Below, piece by piece: positions 1 to 13,631 of a stretch of 64,000 nt of DNA. This DNA comes from Erythrocercus mccallii (taxonomy: Eukaryota; Chordata; Aves; Passeriformes; Dicruridae): positions 535,003 to 599,002 of the forward strand of contig VZRG01000282.1 of assembly GCA_013397435.1 (NCBI GenBank), given 5' to 3'. Every line of letters starts with the position of its first letter. The first letter of the stretch is position 1. The position numbers and the translations under genes were made by a program. Under the pieces are notes generated by a model that was not told the DNA's origin, did no database searches, and worked only from the letters and a program-made list of their open reading frames with translations.

Positions 1-3000
1 TATTTTTATGGAAAGTAGAATTTGATTAGTGAAAGTCTTCTTCTCTTTAAATTTTGACATTTCATTATGCCTCAGGACTTCACATCCAAACTGTAAAATT
101 AGATTCCATAGATCTGATCCACAAGTCCTTTAAGTATTATTGAAGAACACATATCCTTTCTAAAAACACTCATGATTTAAGTAGAAGTTTATTTATTATG
201 TGTTAAATAAGACAGAAGATAATTATCTGATCTTTTTTGCAGTTGCATTGTTTCCTGAAAATCTTGCTTTCAAAAATGTAGAGGAAACAAGACTGTATGC
301 TGCTGAAAAATCAGTAGTGTCAGTCCTCATGTCATGGTGATTCCATTCACAAAGTTGTCTGTTGAAATCCCTCCAAAATAACTACACCTTTGAGTCCCTA
401 AGGATAAGAATTTAGTGCATTTAGCTTTCAAAATTCAGAACAGTAGTTACCTAAAAAAAGTCCCCTGCTGTTGATGCAAATCCTTCCATATACTTCAAAA
501 GATTTTGGAGTAAGTCCTAATATTACAGATGGTGGATAATTCTCAGTAAATGACACATCAGACACAAATGACCCTTTCTCCCTGCAGGAAACATCAATAA
601 GGCCATTCAAATCCAAAATTGTTAATGCTATAATGATATCTGAATACTTGATTTTGATTTTTGTATGACATCAAAAGGAAATCTTGTCAAAATATATTAA
701 CTATTGATTTGCACCTTTTAAACATGCTAAATAAGAGACACATGCTCCTATTATCCATAGGATAATGATGGCTCTATTAGCCCTTTAAACAATATAGTGT
801 GGACAAGAGATACCTTCCCCTGGTGGTTTGGAATCATTGTATAAAGGCCATGATGTCACCTTTGAGAATCACTGAGCCTCACTAGGAAGCCCTGAACCTG
901 TGAACAGTCACTTTTCGGTGACTACGTCCATGTTCATACTCTGAGTACCAATTCAATTGATCAAGGATAATAATTCCTTGATCCTCTGAGAAAAACATGA
1001 GTCACTCAATTGCAGCAATAGGAATGCTCAATTTCAGCAAAATTAGTCACTGAGTTTGAGTCTCTAGAGAAAGGATAAAGGGGCATGAACAATACTAAAG
1101 AAGGAGGTGTTTTCTGATTCAGCTTCCTGAACTGATGTAATTACTCATCAAGATCTCAAAAATAGAGATAATGTGAAGGAAATGACAAAGGAATGGTTTA
1201 ACAGTGTTTGTTACAATACATAGACTCGAGTCTTTGAAGGAAATTCCTATGAAAGGTCTTTGAAATAGAAAGGTGTCAATCTCTAAGTAGCCAATGGAGA
1301 TAGACAGAGATATCTGAGACCTATTGAGTGGCCTGAATTTGTACAAAGGGAATTCATCCCAGAATTACAGGCCAAAAACAATTAACACATGTAGTCTGAT
1401 ATAAAAGTTTGAGACTTAATAACAATTTTTTTTGTCTTTTAACACAGAAATGTGAAAATTAATCAGTTTTAATACTTTCCTCACAAAAAAAAGTACTGGA
1501 TGTATGCCATAGTTATCACATTTATCTTTTCCAAAAAGTTGTACTGGATAAAGAAAGCAGGATTCTAAAATGTGTTTGATCTTTCTGAGTTAGTAAATAC
1601 TGGTTTAGAACTACTTTCATTACTCTTTCCTCCAAAATGGTATTTTGAAACTTAAAGTGTCTTACAGACAAAAAATTGCCAAGTTGAGTGCAGAAAAGTA
1701 TTAAAATGCAGTGTATTTTGCAGTCGTTCCCAGAAGTAGCTCAAACTGCTCCATCTTCTCTCCTGAGCCAGAGATCAAAGAAGAATCATTTCAAATGCAA
1801 TGAACTTTGAGCCATTTCTCCAGGCAGGTGATCGATACTTCAGTGTGTAGTAAATGTTAACATATTCCAGGGCTAGGAATAGAACCAGAAACATAATTTT
1901 ACTAGGCATTCTCCAGACTCATGCTACATTTAGAAATAGAAAACAGGCCTAAAATGAGATTTATCTCTTTTAAAGTATAATATAAGTTTTAAAAGGTAGG
2001 GAAATAAAAGTCTGTGTCTTAAGGAAGATAGTCCTCTCAGTAGTTTGAATCAAGTGATGGGCAGTTGTACGGCTTAGTTACAACAAAGGAACTTATATGC
2101 AAAAACAACTAAATTTCAGCTTCTTAAAAGGGATTAGAAATAAGGAGAATATTAAGTCAGACATTCACTGATAGAGTGAAAACATAGGGGTTTACTTTAA
2201 AGATTAATATATTATTAGTGTTCTTGTTTACAGGAAGAATTGTACATACCTTAACTTGAAAGAAGACAGTCATAGGAAGAGAACTTTATAAGAGGGTGTG
2301 TGACCTTTGAAAATCAGAACAACTTTTAAGGAAAAGCTTCTAGGTCCATTTGCGATGCTTGCTTGCATTCTCACTAGAGTTCTAGAATTTCTGGTAACAA
2401 AAATAATTCATATGTTTGTATAAAACAAACTGTCACCTAAAGTCAGACTCAAGAATCAGAATTACTTTTTATTTTTGTGTTGTCCTCTAGAGAACAATGA
2501 GACTTTTTTCTACCTGAAGTATGCTTTTCTCATGCTTTTACAGAAAGGAACACACCACTTCCTAAATTTCCATGTCATCACAACTCCTACTTGGTAAATA
2601 CTTGATCTAGCTAAAACTATCCAGCAGCAAAAAAAGGATATAAATTCTTGATCACTATTGTGGAATATATTTCAAAGACTCTTGCAAATAAACTTCAAAT
2701 TCTGGAGAAATATTTAAATTGGAATTCTTTGCCATATCTGAATCTCTAAAATGTACAGGTAGTTGACATATTTTTCAAAACACAAAAAATATTTAGTAAA
2801 GATTGTTGGGGTTTTTTACCACAATATCTGCAAGGTTGAAATAGCTCCTTTTAAACACTCCTCCATTTGTGTGTTGGTGTCATAACCTAATGTTGGTACA
2901 AAACAAAATTGTCTAATATCTGAGTTTTAAAAGACCATATTAATAATCCATTCTGCTTTATTTTAATGTTATAAGGAAATTAATTCACTTTTTCTACTAT

Positions 3001-6000
3001 AATTTACTGATATATAGCCTTTCTTTTTGTACACAACTCACCCTGCTTTGCCTTCTCTACAGTTTCTCTTGTACTGTAAGTCATCCTGAGAGACTTATTT
3101 ACCAACAGTGCATTTGGGGGCACTTCATATACTAGAAAGATGTTGGGACAGTGAAAAAGTATTTTGAATTTTTTATTGTATTTTTCTTTCCTTACAGAAT
3201 TTACATCTCTCATGGCTGTAATGGTGATGAAATGTTATATAAGAGTGAAAGAATTTGCATGATAAAAGTGTCTTGAATAATCTTAGAAAAATATTAAACG
3301 CAAAGAAAGATTTTGCTGATGCACTAAATCTTTAGTTAGGCTTATAAATGACATCAGAATCTGAAGTTTTACAATAGTCCTCATTGTCCTTTTGTCTTGG
3401 CTTTCCTGTTGCAAATCCAGGAAGAATCTACTCTTACAGTGAACTAACAAAGAGAACACTGTGAAAAATAAACTGAGATCATGCAAATGACACATGATAG
3501 TCCAACCAACCAAACATACAGTACTTTCATCTTATTTTAAATTTGATTGTTCTAGGTTGTTTGGATTCATGAAAATGTCTGTTGTTTTTAAAATTAAACA
3601 TATTCCAAAATAATATGCAAGATAAAACCTCCAGTTCATTTGTCATCCAAACAACAGGCAGTCCACCTTAGATGCACAGTAAATCAAATTATATTCCCAG
3701 ATATCACTTTACTAAGCATTCTGGCTGTTTTACTCATTCTTATCTTTCATGATGATCACTGGCATGTATTTTCATGTGAACTAATCCAGTTACTAAATCA
3801 AAAGAACATGATAAAATACTAATGATACTTCTTTACTGTGAGATTCTAAACCAACTTTTGAAAAATGAACAGCATTCATTTTCTGCTAGAAAATAAACAC
3901 CAGACTCTGTTAAAACTCTTGAAATCTGTAAGGTAGTCAGTTCTCTACATACAAATAATATTGCTCCTTACCAGAGCATCTGTTTCCTTCTCAAGAATAA
4001 CCTTGTTGGCTAAAAAAATGTGTCATGGATCATCAAGAGGAAAAATAAAAAAGTATTGGCACAAGCAAAGTTGCATTAAAAATAAATTTTAAAAGCTCCA
4101 CAGATTTTTAATTTACCTTAGGATTTGCTCCTAATTTTCTCCTGTAATATTATCTCACTTGCATTTATTTTAAGAATATTTTTTCCTGTCTGTAAGCCAC
4201 AAACCTACTTGATTCAAAGTAGGTTCAAAGAACACTCTAAACTCAAAATACCCATTTAACTGAAGCCAGTCTATTCATCATCACAATTCTCTTAATCACT
4301 ATCATCATCATTAGCATCATCTTCTAATTCTCTCTAGCACATGGATTTCTCCATTAATAAAGTGTCTTTTGAGTGTCAGATGAAATTCCCTCTGCCAGAG
4401 CCTGTTGCAGTCTCATATCAAACAATCTCAAACTCACTCAAATGTGAAACTTCTCTTGACATAGGACCTGGAAGCAAGGTGAGATATTAACTGTTCCAAG
4501 AGAGAAGTGTTTTCTTGATGAGTAAATTTTCTGCAGATCAAGGCGCCAGCAAGCTTGTGCAAAGACATTTACAGTTTATGGAGGCTGTGCTCCGTGTAGA
4601 ATCCTCTAGATGACATGATACAGAAAAATGTGGCTTTGTAGTGAACTCAGACCAAAGCATCTATGACCTTTGTGCTGACTAAATTTTGGGGGGCAGGAGA
4701 TATTCTCTTGTCTCTCTTCACATGGTTTGTCTCAAATAAACAGTTCCTTCATCTTATCCAGCAAACTGTTTTCCAGGAACTTGTCTCAAATGTGATAGTC
4801 ACATCTTAAATTCCTATTGGGAATTTAAGGAAATACAAAGGGAGAAAAAGGAAACAAAATTTGATAATTCAAAACTCTTTGAATCTCAGATTTGTGAAGT
4901 ACAGCCTTCCTCAGTCTTTATTCTGAAGTCAGGGCAGTTCTTGCCTCACTGGCTGAGGACTCCAGTTTCACTTTAACTTTTTTCTCTCTTTTTTCATAGC
5001 AGGAGTAGATAATGCAATTTAATGTAAATACAGAAACTAAACCTTTCCATTCCAAGGGGAATAGTTTCCCTCATGAGTGATTTTTTGTAACTTTCCACAT
5101 GCATACTAACTTTGGGATTAAAATATTGAATGAAAAGTCTCGGAAAATTAATAGACATGTCCTTCATTAAATATACTTGTTTAAGTTAGACTAAAATTAC
5201 ATGAATTACATGTTTATATGTCTATTAATAATGTTGTTTATTTTGGTTATATTTATATGTTTATGTTGGTTATAACATTTTTTAGAGCTATAAGAGATAA
5301 GTTCTGTCACTCAGACCCACCAGGATAAAAGGCATCTGGCTCCTATATACAGCAGGAGTTTCATTTTGGCTGATTAATATCGCACACCTGAGAAGGTCCA
5401 GCTAACCAACTGTTTTGTCTCTGGTGGTGGCCATCAGCAGACATTTGAGGAGGGAAAGCAGAACTCTTCCAAAGCATTTTCCATTCTCCACCTTCGAGAC
5501 CTGCTGAGTCACAGATGTCATAATGATACCTAATATTTTCCACCGTTTTTTGGTTTTGGTTTGGTAAATTTTTGATTGATTTTCCAACTTATATAAAATT
5601 TTTATGTGAACAAAGTCATGGGAAAATAAATTCCTCATTTTAACTATGTGTGTAATAAGACTTGTGCTTATTTTAAACCTGATAGATTTGGTGTCTTGTT
5701 TCTTTAACTGAAGGCACATAAAAAGCACCCTGCTCACTTGTAGCTATCTCTGCACACAATAAAAAATGACTTAGCTCACATTAATATCATGTTAGTATCA
5801 TTACTCCATGCTGCTTTAATATTTTGTGATTTACTCTAAACTCACATGGTTTTCTTAAGTAATACATATTAAATTACCATGAAGCACTTCTGGATTCTGT
5901 TATCTTTCTCTGCACTCCAAACCAAATCTTTGACAATACTCCAGATTCCTTATTAAATATACTTTTATATTACACAGGATGAGAAGAGCCCTTAGAGTTT

Positions 6001-6325
6001 CATATATTAAACAGGTGGCCTTAATCAACACAGCATGCTGTCTTACACTACACAGTAAGCTTAATAGCTCATGCAAGGGCTTAGTTTGCTCTTTGTTGCT
6101 ATAAGGTGTGAAATATACATTCACTTAGAGGATGGAAAACCAGTGTGTGTGGAGATGAAAGGAGCAAGGTCCTCATACAAATGTCCAACTTGGCAAGAGT
6201 GTCCTTTCTGCTGTTTATATAGCTCCTTCACAGAGCATCCTACATCCCAACCAGCATGAACAGAGGATCCAGCTCTTCCTGTGGACTGAAAGGATTCATT
6301 CCAAGTTAATTGGAAGAGGTTGGTG
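1..6325. other. Unique AT-rich non-coding DNA, no gene seen
   Basis: No exon, RNA gene or transposon is recognisable. The open frames are short (111 codons at most) and show no family resemblance. The stretch holds a degenerate ATC-rich patch at 4274-4324, a GGTTTT-like low-complexity run near 5545-5568, and small perfect hairpins at 959-983 (9-bp arms), 4202-4225 (8-bp arms) and 4805-4829 (10-bp arms). POU octamers (ATTTGCAT or ATGCAAAT) occur at 3253 and 3481. This is most likely intergenic or intronic DNA. An ancient, unrecognisable transposon or a very short exon cannot be excluded by eye. Confidence 0.7.
4274..4324. repeat. Degenerate (ATC)n simple repeat
   Basis: Runs of ATC/CAT triplets interrupted by other bases; the densest part is about 4298-4322. 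It is an imperfect microsatellite with no sign of function. Confidence 0.6.
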
Positions 6326-6363
6326 GTTTTGTTTTGTTTTGTTTTGTTTTGTTTGTTTGTTTT
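6326..6363. repeat. (GTTTT)n / (GTTT)n microsatellite
   Basis: Five consecutive GTTTT units pass into three GTTT units. Such repeats often grow from A-rich retroposon tails (here on the minus strand), but no retroposon body is recognisable beside it. Confidence 0.9.
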
Positions 6364-9300
6364 ACGTGTTGATTTGGGTAAGTAAGCTGCAGGGATGTGA
6401 AATAACAATTTAGTCCCTCATGCCTCAGCTATCAAGAAGAGTGACAGCATCACTGGGGCTCACAAGTGCTCTGGAGTTTGCTCTCAAAATGTTCTCAATA
6501 TTTGCTCTATTCTCAGGCACCTTGCAGCCATTTTCTGCTCACTGCAGTTGTCTGAAACAGGAGGGATTTCCTTCAAAGTCTGAAAGCTAGTTAGATTTGA
6601 ACCAAAACCTGAACTATTTGTTGAATGTATAGATTGACTCTCTAGAGCCTTACAATACCACAAGGAGGAACTGCTTGTTTGACAGCCTGTGCACATCTTT
6701 TCAGCACTTTTTTTTGTTCACCCCTCCCGTAAAACAAAAGGACATTGGAGTTGGTCTGCTTGAACAGACTTGACTGGCTTAGCAGTTTCCCTCAAATGAG
6801 CATCCTCACATAAGCACCTTAATCAACAAGTACCCACAAGAGGAGCTGAGTCAATGCTACCCATCACCTCAGTTTTCCTCAGTCCCTTGAACATTCCTAA
6901 CCTTTATATTTACTCCCTATGCTGACAGTAATCAGAAATACAGAAATCTTTTATAGGGGCCAGCCTAATACTTTCCTGCAAACTACTGCTATATTTGAAG
7001 TGCCATCACTTAAGGCTCTGCTGTGTTCTACACCTTTTTAAATTTAAAAATTCTGTACCACAGGATACAGCCTTTTTCCCACAACCTCAGCAAATTAGCA
7101 GGTTTCAAATAAAAAAAAATATTTACTTAACAAAATATACTATCCCTGAGGTATGACTAAAAGACATGTTGATTTCATCCTTTTCTTTAGTTATACCACT
7201 TCCTCAGCACTATTCTTACAGAACCAGCAGGGAAAAAGAAATAATGACTGGGTCAAATGCTGAAGGAAGAATTTGCAGCCTTTTTACAGAAATCTTGCAA
7301 CACTCAGACTTAGCATGATGAAAATCATTGAATTTTTTCTATGCCTAACTAGTGTTTTCATTATTGCATTTCTACAGCAATGCTCTCCATCTCTACGTTC
7401 ATACATGTCAACTGTCCCATTTTCAGCTAGACAATTCTCATTTTTCTTATCTGTTTTTGGTTGTCACGCGCTTTATCTGTCATGTTTGTTTTGTTTGCCC
7501 ATGCACATTACTGCAGCTGAGGCAGTTAACAGCCACACTTCTGTGCACCAGGCCTGGATTATTGGAGATTGTTGCGTTAGGAGCAGGCTGAGTTAAAATG
7601 AGCACTATTTAATCTGTTCATTTTGAAGGTGCAGGGTGTGGCTAGATTTTTTTTTGTTAGCACTGTACTAAAGACAGCTTCAAAGCAAAGTAAACCTTCA
7701 TGGCATACTCTGTGCACAGCCTTCGTGTAATATAAGTTGAAAAGAAATATTTATGTATTCATACAATGGTACTTCCTTGTTGTATAAAACATCAGAGCCC
7801 TTTTTCATATATGACATTCTGATGCTCAAGTCTCAAGCAAATCAATCCCTTAAAGCACAAATGAGTACAATCATTTTAGGTGCCTCTTTTTCTTCTTTCA
7901 AAAATAAATGCTTCATTAAATAGATTTTGGGGACAAAAATAAATGAGATGAGAGGCTTGAAAATCTCCTCTGATACCTCTCAGTTGCATTCTTGAAGCTA
8001 GATTTTCAAGTGGCTAAGTTAAAGTTCAGTACTTTTATTATCATCACCTGTTGAACAAATAGCACATTATGTAATTACCCCTTTTTGAGCTAGAGAGAGA
8101 GAATTCCAGGTTTCCTGGCACAAACAATCCCATTGATTTCAGGGTTTAATTTTGTGCCCCCCCAATACATTGATATGAGGATTTTTGATCTTGCTTTCTT
8201 CTTTATATGTCCTGCTAAGCTGAGAGATCTGACATGAATAACTAGCCTCAAATGATCTGTGTGGATTTCTTGTATGAAATATTAACAAAAGTAATAAGGA
8301 TAAAATTAACAACAACAATAATAATAATAGAGAGGACTCTGGTAACTTAAATAATCTAATAGGGCTTTCAGTGGCAGGCATCATAGCAAGAGGATGATTT
8401 ACACAGCACACATGAATGCTTGTCATCCTTAGGGGCAAACTTCAGCAAGTCCTATTAATGATTCATAGGGTGGAGTTTTGTGATAGAGCTGCATGTTCCA
8501 TCTGAGCAGACTGACTTTATCACTAGATCAACATCATTCAAATAAATGCTGAGCTCACTCAGTCCCAGGCAAAAATTCCAAAGGAATACCAGTTAGATAC
8601 ATGGCACAAATGAAGGAAAGAAATAATTAAGGCCACTGGAAGCAAAAATAAAGGGATCTCAGCTATACTTTCATCATAACAAATATATACTTGTGGCATA
8701 TTTTAGACTTATATAGAAGTTATCATAGTTATGTCTGGTCAAAAACACCAGGAGTATATCAAGGGCAAAATATTCAAGGGGCATAGGCATATGTCCAGGA
8801 TCACAAATAGGACAAAATGGGCCAACCACACATTTTATTTTATATGGATGGTTTTGATGGCATTCCCATGAAAATGCCAGCTGTTTCCAGTATCAGTGTG
8901 CCTGGCAGGCTGCTGGGACATCATAAACTTACATTTCCCAGTCAGATATGCCAATCAGATTTACTTTAGCCAAGAAACCCCTCCTGGCAAAGGACCTGAC
9001 CTATTGGAAATAGCCACAGAACAGATTTCCAGGGACTGAGGACTGTCTCCTTCCCTGGTTGCTCTCCTGGAGTAGGGAGCCTGAAGTGGAAGGCTGTACC
9101 AGGACAGCCACGTGGAGTTTGACCTGGGCTGGTGACACACTTGGGCTTCACTCCAGAAATTGTCACAAATCTGCCAGGACTGCTGCACTCCTGCCCTCTG
9201 TTAGATCATTATTTGAGCTTCAGAAGGCTCTCATCAAGACTGTTTCTGGTTCCAAGTTTCTCAGACCAATTCTATCACCTTTTCAGGCTTTTTTCTTTTC

Positions 9301-9768
9301 TGAAGGAGAAAAAGGCGGAATAGGAAATAGAAAGAAATTAGGTTGCCCTTAAATGAAAACTTTTTTTACTTCATCTCTGTAGAAAATGTCAGGATTTTAC
9401 TGTTTGTACATCGGCCCAGACTAAAAGCTTTGAAAAATACCAAAATATCTTACATATCACCAAATCAGCATTTGACCTACTCCAGTTATAGTCACATGGA
9501 ATCATCTTAATAAAAAAGGTCTGTTGTAGAGGGATCTATTAATAGTATAGTTTCCATCTGCCTGTATTTATTCCTAATGGAACATGCAGTCATTTTCAAG
9601 TATTTTTAGTAATAAAACATATCAGCATTCTGTGAATTAGTGGCATTATGGTGAGGGATATTTTGCTTTTAAGAGATTGATAGCTCAGGAGACCAGCAGA
9701 TAAACAGACAGATGACTAGAATGCTCCCTGCTCTGAAGCTTACAGCGAAAGCATGTAACTCTACTTGT

Positions 9769-9795
9769 CTACTTTGAAGCCAGACTTCAAAGTAG
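9769..9795. other. Perfect 11-bp inverted repeat with 5-base loop
   Basis: CTACTTTGAAG at 9769-9779 and its exact reverse complement at 9785-9795 are separated by CCAGA. The stem is too short for a microRNA precursor. It may be a cruciform-prone site or chance. Confidence 0.6.
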
Positions 9796-12700
9796 TCTTG
9801 TGTTAAAATGTACACAATATGACTATTTACCATATTAATGAGAGAAGATGGCAATACTCTCTTATTAGAAAAAGGTATTTGTGTCACTTCTTTTCTTTTG
9901 AAGTCAGCTGTTGATTTTAAATCAAGCAGTTAACGTAAGTTTTGTCACTCCCATTCTGGATGTATGTGGGTCACTGTGTTTGCATGAAGTGTCAGGATGG
10001 GAAGCTGCCTTTATGAAAAGTGTGCTTTCATGTACTCAATTTGAAAGATATTCATTCCTCCATTACTCATGCTTCCTCATTCCATCGGAGAATGATGACA
10101 TTCAAAAGCAGGTAGTCAGACATACAAAGTCTCTATCTTGCTTGGAGGAAAATTCAGAGGCTTAATTCATTACAGTTCTTTGAAACTGTAAGATGAAGAC
10201 ACTATAGAATTGCAAAGTACTTTTATTATTCAGGGAGCAGGGGAAAATTTCACCTTTTAAAATTCAAAATAAAACAGAGAGAACCATCCCCCAGGAAACT
10301 GCACTGGCTCAATCTGCTTCACTCATCATCATTTTTAACCTCAGTATATATCTTAACCTCCATTTTTACCGCCACTCCCCGCAAACACCTTCCTGCTTTG
10401 TTCTTTGTCTTTCTTCATTTGAAGTTTCTATCTACAGTCTATATTTTGACACTCTCTTTGGTGCTTAGAAGAGTGGGAAAAATCCCCTGCCAGATGTTTG
10501 TCTAAACCTGTTTTGACAAAATTCCCAAGAAGAAGAATCCACTGCCTCTCCAGCCAGTTTGTTCAAATTATGCTCACAATAAAACACAGAAATAGAATGG
10601 TTTCTCTTGTGCCTAAACTGAGCCCTTTTTACTGTAACCACACATTTGGAAAAATAACTGTCACTTCATTTTTAATCCACATAGGTGAAGGTTATGAGAC
10701 TTTTGGAATTCATTGTCCTGTTCAGTTTCATTTCAGAGAGCGATTATAATGTTTTTAAATATAATTTCCTACCACATCACATAGACATATTTTAAATTAT
10801 CCAATTTAAAGTTGAGCTTTATTATTTGCTTTATCTCTTCTCTACCACTTCAAATGAGGAACAGAAATCACAACCAGTTAAAACAACCTGCGTCTACCCA
10901 CACAAGTCCAGTTGGCTGAATGTTTGCTTCAGCAATTCCATTTACACCCCTTCTTTAACAACACAGCTATTGGAAAATGCCTGGGATTTGCTTGTGCTGC
11001 TGAGATAAACTGTACATCACAGAGCTCCCACTCTTGTATATTGCTGCATGCCAGGCTCTGTGCACAAAGCCAGCACACATTCTATTTCCTCCCACTTGAA
11101 CACATTGTTGTAATTAGGTGCAAGCCGCAGAGAGCATTGCTTTATTTCCTTGTCCTTAAAAACACAGATCAGAGCTAGAGTTGCAGAGTAGAGAACTAAT
11201 TTCTTATTTCAGTCTTGTTTCTTTTCTTGCTATTCTTGCTACAAAAAAAAAAAAAAAGGCTATATAAAGGAATTGAAAATATTGAAATGCTATCAAAAGG
11301 ATTTCTAAATATAGTTCCAAGCACAAATTATTTTTTCTATATAACTAGTTCTGGTCCTCTTGGGCAAGAAGACCCAGAAGACCAGGTAGGGAATCTGAAA
11401 ACTCAAAGATGGAAGAGAATTTTTACATGTCTGAGCTCAAGAAAGGTAGTCAGAGACTGGCCTGGCAGGATTCTTTCCCAACCATTTTCTGCCATCCCCA
11501 GAGATAGAAGAGAGCATCGGAATCAGTGCTAGAGCATGAACTCTTCAGAGGTTTCAGTCTGCACTATTACACTTTGGAAATTTCAAATGTTGTTAAAATT
11601 TATTTGATTCCTGCAAAAGCACTGAAAGCAGAAGAATGCTATGGAATCCTAAGCACAGTGCACTTCATTTGGAAGTTTGCATCCTGCTTCTTAGATTTTA
11701 CTCTATTAAGAAGTGCAGTCATAAATGCTTTGTGCTACCTACCATGTCCAGATTTTGAATGCTTCCTCCCATGTCCCATATTCCATTGTGAAGACCAGCT
11801 AGGTTTTCCCAAGCATTCCTAGATAGTCAGTTAACACCAGCTCCCTTGGAGAGACAAAAGGAAGTTTATGTAAATTATGTGTGTCTGAAAAATATTCTGT
11901 ATGAGCAGTCAGTTAGGTTTTAGTGTTCAGATAGCTTCAGATCTGACTAAATATCTAATACGACAGAATACTAAACTTAGAAGATGTAATTCAGTTGCTG
12001 TCACTGCCCTAGAATTGTTGAGATCTTTAATCCTTCAAACACAAAATTATTCTTGAAGGGCTCACAGCAGGGGATTGCAGAGAATGTCTGTACAGTATTT
12101 ACTTTTTTAAATGCATATTTTTCCATGCAGTATTAGGAAAAAAAAGGTGGTGGATGCACAGCAAAACCCCAGCACAGACTTGATTTCATTTCTTTAGCTA
12201 GAGTATCAGAGGTGATACAATCTGATATCCTACTCAAACATAACTCTTCCATCACATATCTACAGCTGCAACCTACTAGAGAAAAAGATTAGGTGGAAGG
12301 AAATTTAAGCCACAGTAGGCCTAGCAAGTCACCTGCTAAAGGCTTTGGATGAGAGTCAAGGGGTTAGCTGAATTTCTAGTTAAGTCATTCTGTATTCTTT
12401 CTCTGAAAACATCTGTGCTGAGGAATGGGATAGCAATGCATACATATGGACATTTTAAATTTCTTGTGCTTAGCTAAACATATCTGCAGAATGATGATGC
12501 TTTACAGATTGGACAGATTTGTTTACCTCTTTCTGAGAAGCATGGATATAATTTTTTTCCTTGATATGCTGTATCATTTGAACCACTTACTTGCAGTTCT
12601 TTGAACATGACCACAACAGGTAAATGAATAAAGATGAAAAGGCAAAATTCAACTGTATTACTATACAACCTTATTTCCTTTGTTTCCTTTATCAGGCATC

Positions 12701-13510
12701 AAGTTCTCGACTCTTTGTAATGGAACAACTTAGAAAAAAACAAAAGTGTGTGAAAGTGTATTTTTTCCTTGTATTTTATGTATTTATTTCTTTTCCTCAG
12801 TTAACCTACAACTAAATATGACAAGAAAATGAAAATCACTCTGAAAATGAAATAATTTATTTTATTTGGTGATACTGTAGTCAATGGAAGGAGTGGGCCA
12901 CAGACTACAAAGTGTAGGTTTTGTCCAAATTATAGTTCTAGGCTAGTAGACAAATTACCATACAAACCTATGTCAGCCAAGGATGAAGTACAAAATTTAC
13001 TTCTGGCTGTCACTGGTCCTTTCTATGCCTGTATTTTTGGTGCCATTTTGATGCTCAAATGAAGCATTCCCTCTATGTCTTCAGGGAAACAGAAATCCCA
13101 CTTAATTATTATATTGGTTATAAGTCTTCTTTATTTTAGCAAAAGAGCTATGAGAAGGTTTTAGAAGTTCAATAAACCTTACTGATTTAAAGATGAGACT
13201 GCAGCATCCTCTTTTATTTCCCCTTCCTTATATTCCTGTTAGTACTCTGTCAAATTCAGTCTTCTTTTCTGAAATTTTTCTTGTTTCACAGTGAATTCAG
13301 GGGTCTTTTACAGTAGGAATGTGGAACTGGACAAGATCACAAGGAACTTACGTATTAATGCCTTTGAAATCACAAGAAATGTTGTGCTTGATTTGTGTCT
13401 AATTTCAGAGGATCCAAATAGTTTCTGCAGTACATGTTTGCATACTGTATCCTTTCCACCATCCATTTAAAAATATGAAACTTGTAATGAAAGACCAAAA
13501 AGAAATATAA

Positions 13511-13631
13511 TTTCCCATGGAAACAGAGCAGGAAGGAACAAGAAGTAAGCTCCTATGGCTAACAGAGTTTGCCATGGAAAAACGGGGAATGGGTCCAGGG
13601 AAAACTATTAAGTTTATGTTCCCGTGGCGAC
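13511..13631. promoter_or_regulatory. Cluster of three X-box-like (RFX) motifs
   Basis: Three near-palindromic sites resemble the RFX X-box, of the form GTTGCC-AT-GGCAAC: TTTCCCATGGAAAC (13511-13524), GTTTGCCATGGAAAAAC (13567-13583) and GTTCCCGTGGCGAC (13618-13631). Each departs from consensus at a few positions. RFX factors act at enhancers and promoters of ciliary and other genes. The cluster within 121 bases is what is seen; binding is inference. Confidence 0.3.

Noticed and set aside
959..983. 9-bp hairpin GATCAAGGA/TCCTTGATC
   Set aside because: Too short for an RNA gene and no supporting context.
4805..4829. Perfect 10-bp hairpin as a terminator or microRNA
   Set aside because: The arms are AT-rich and short. 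Such hairpins are common by chance in AT-rich DNA and intrinsic terminators do not apply to a vertebrate genome.
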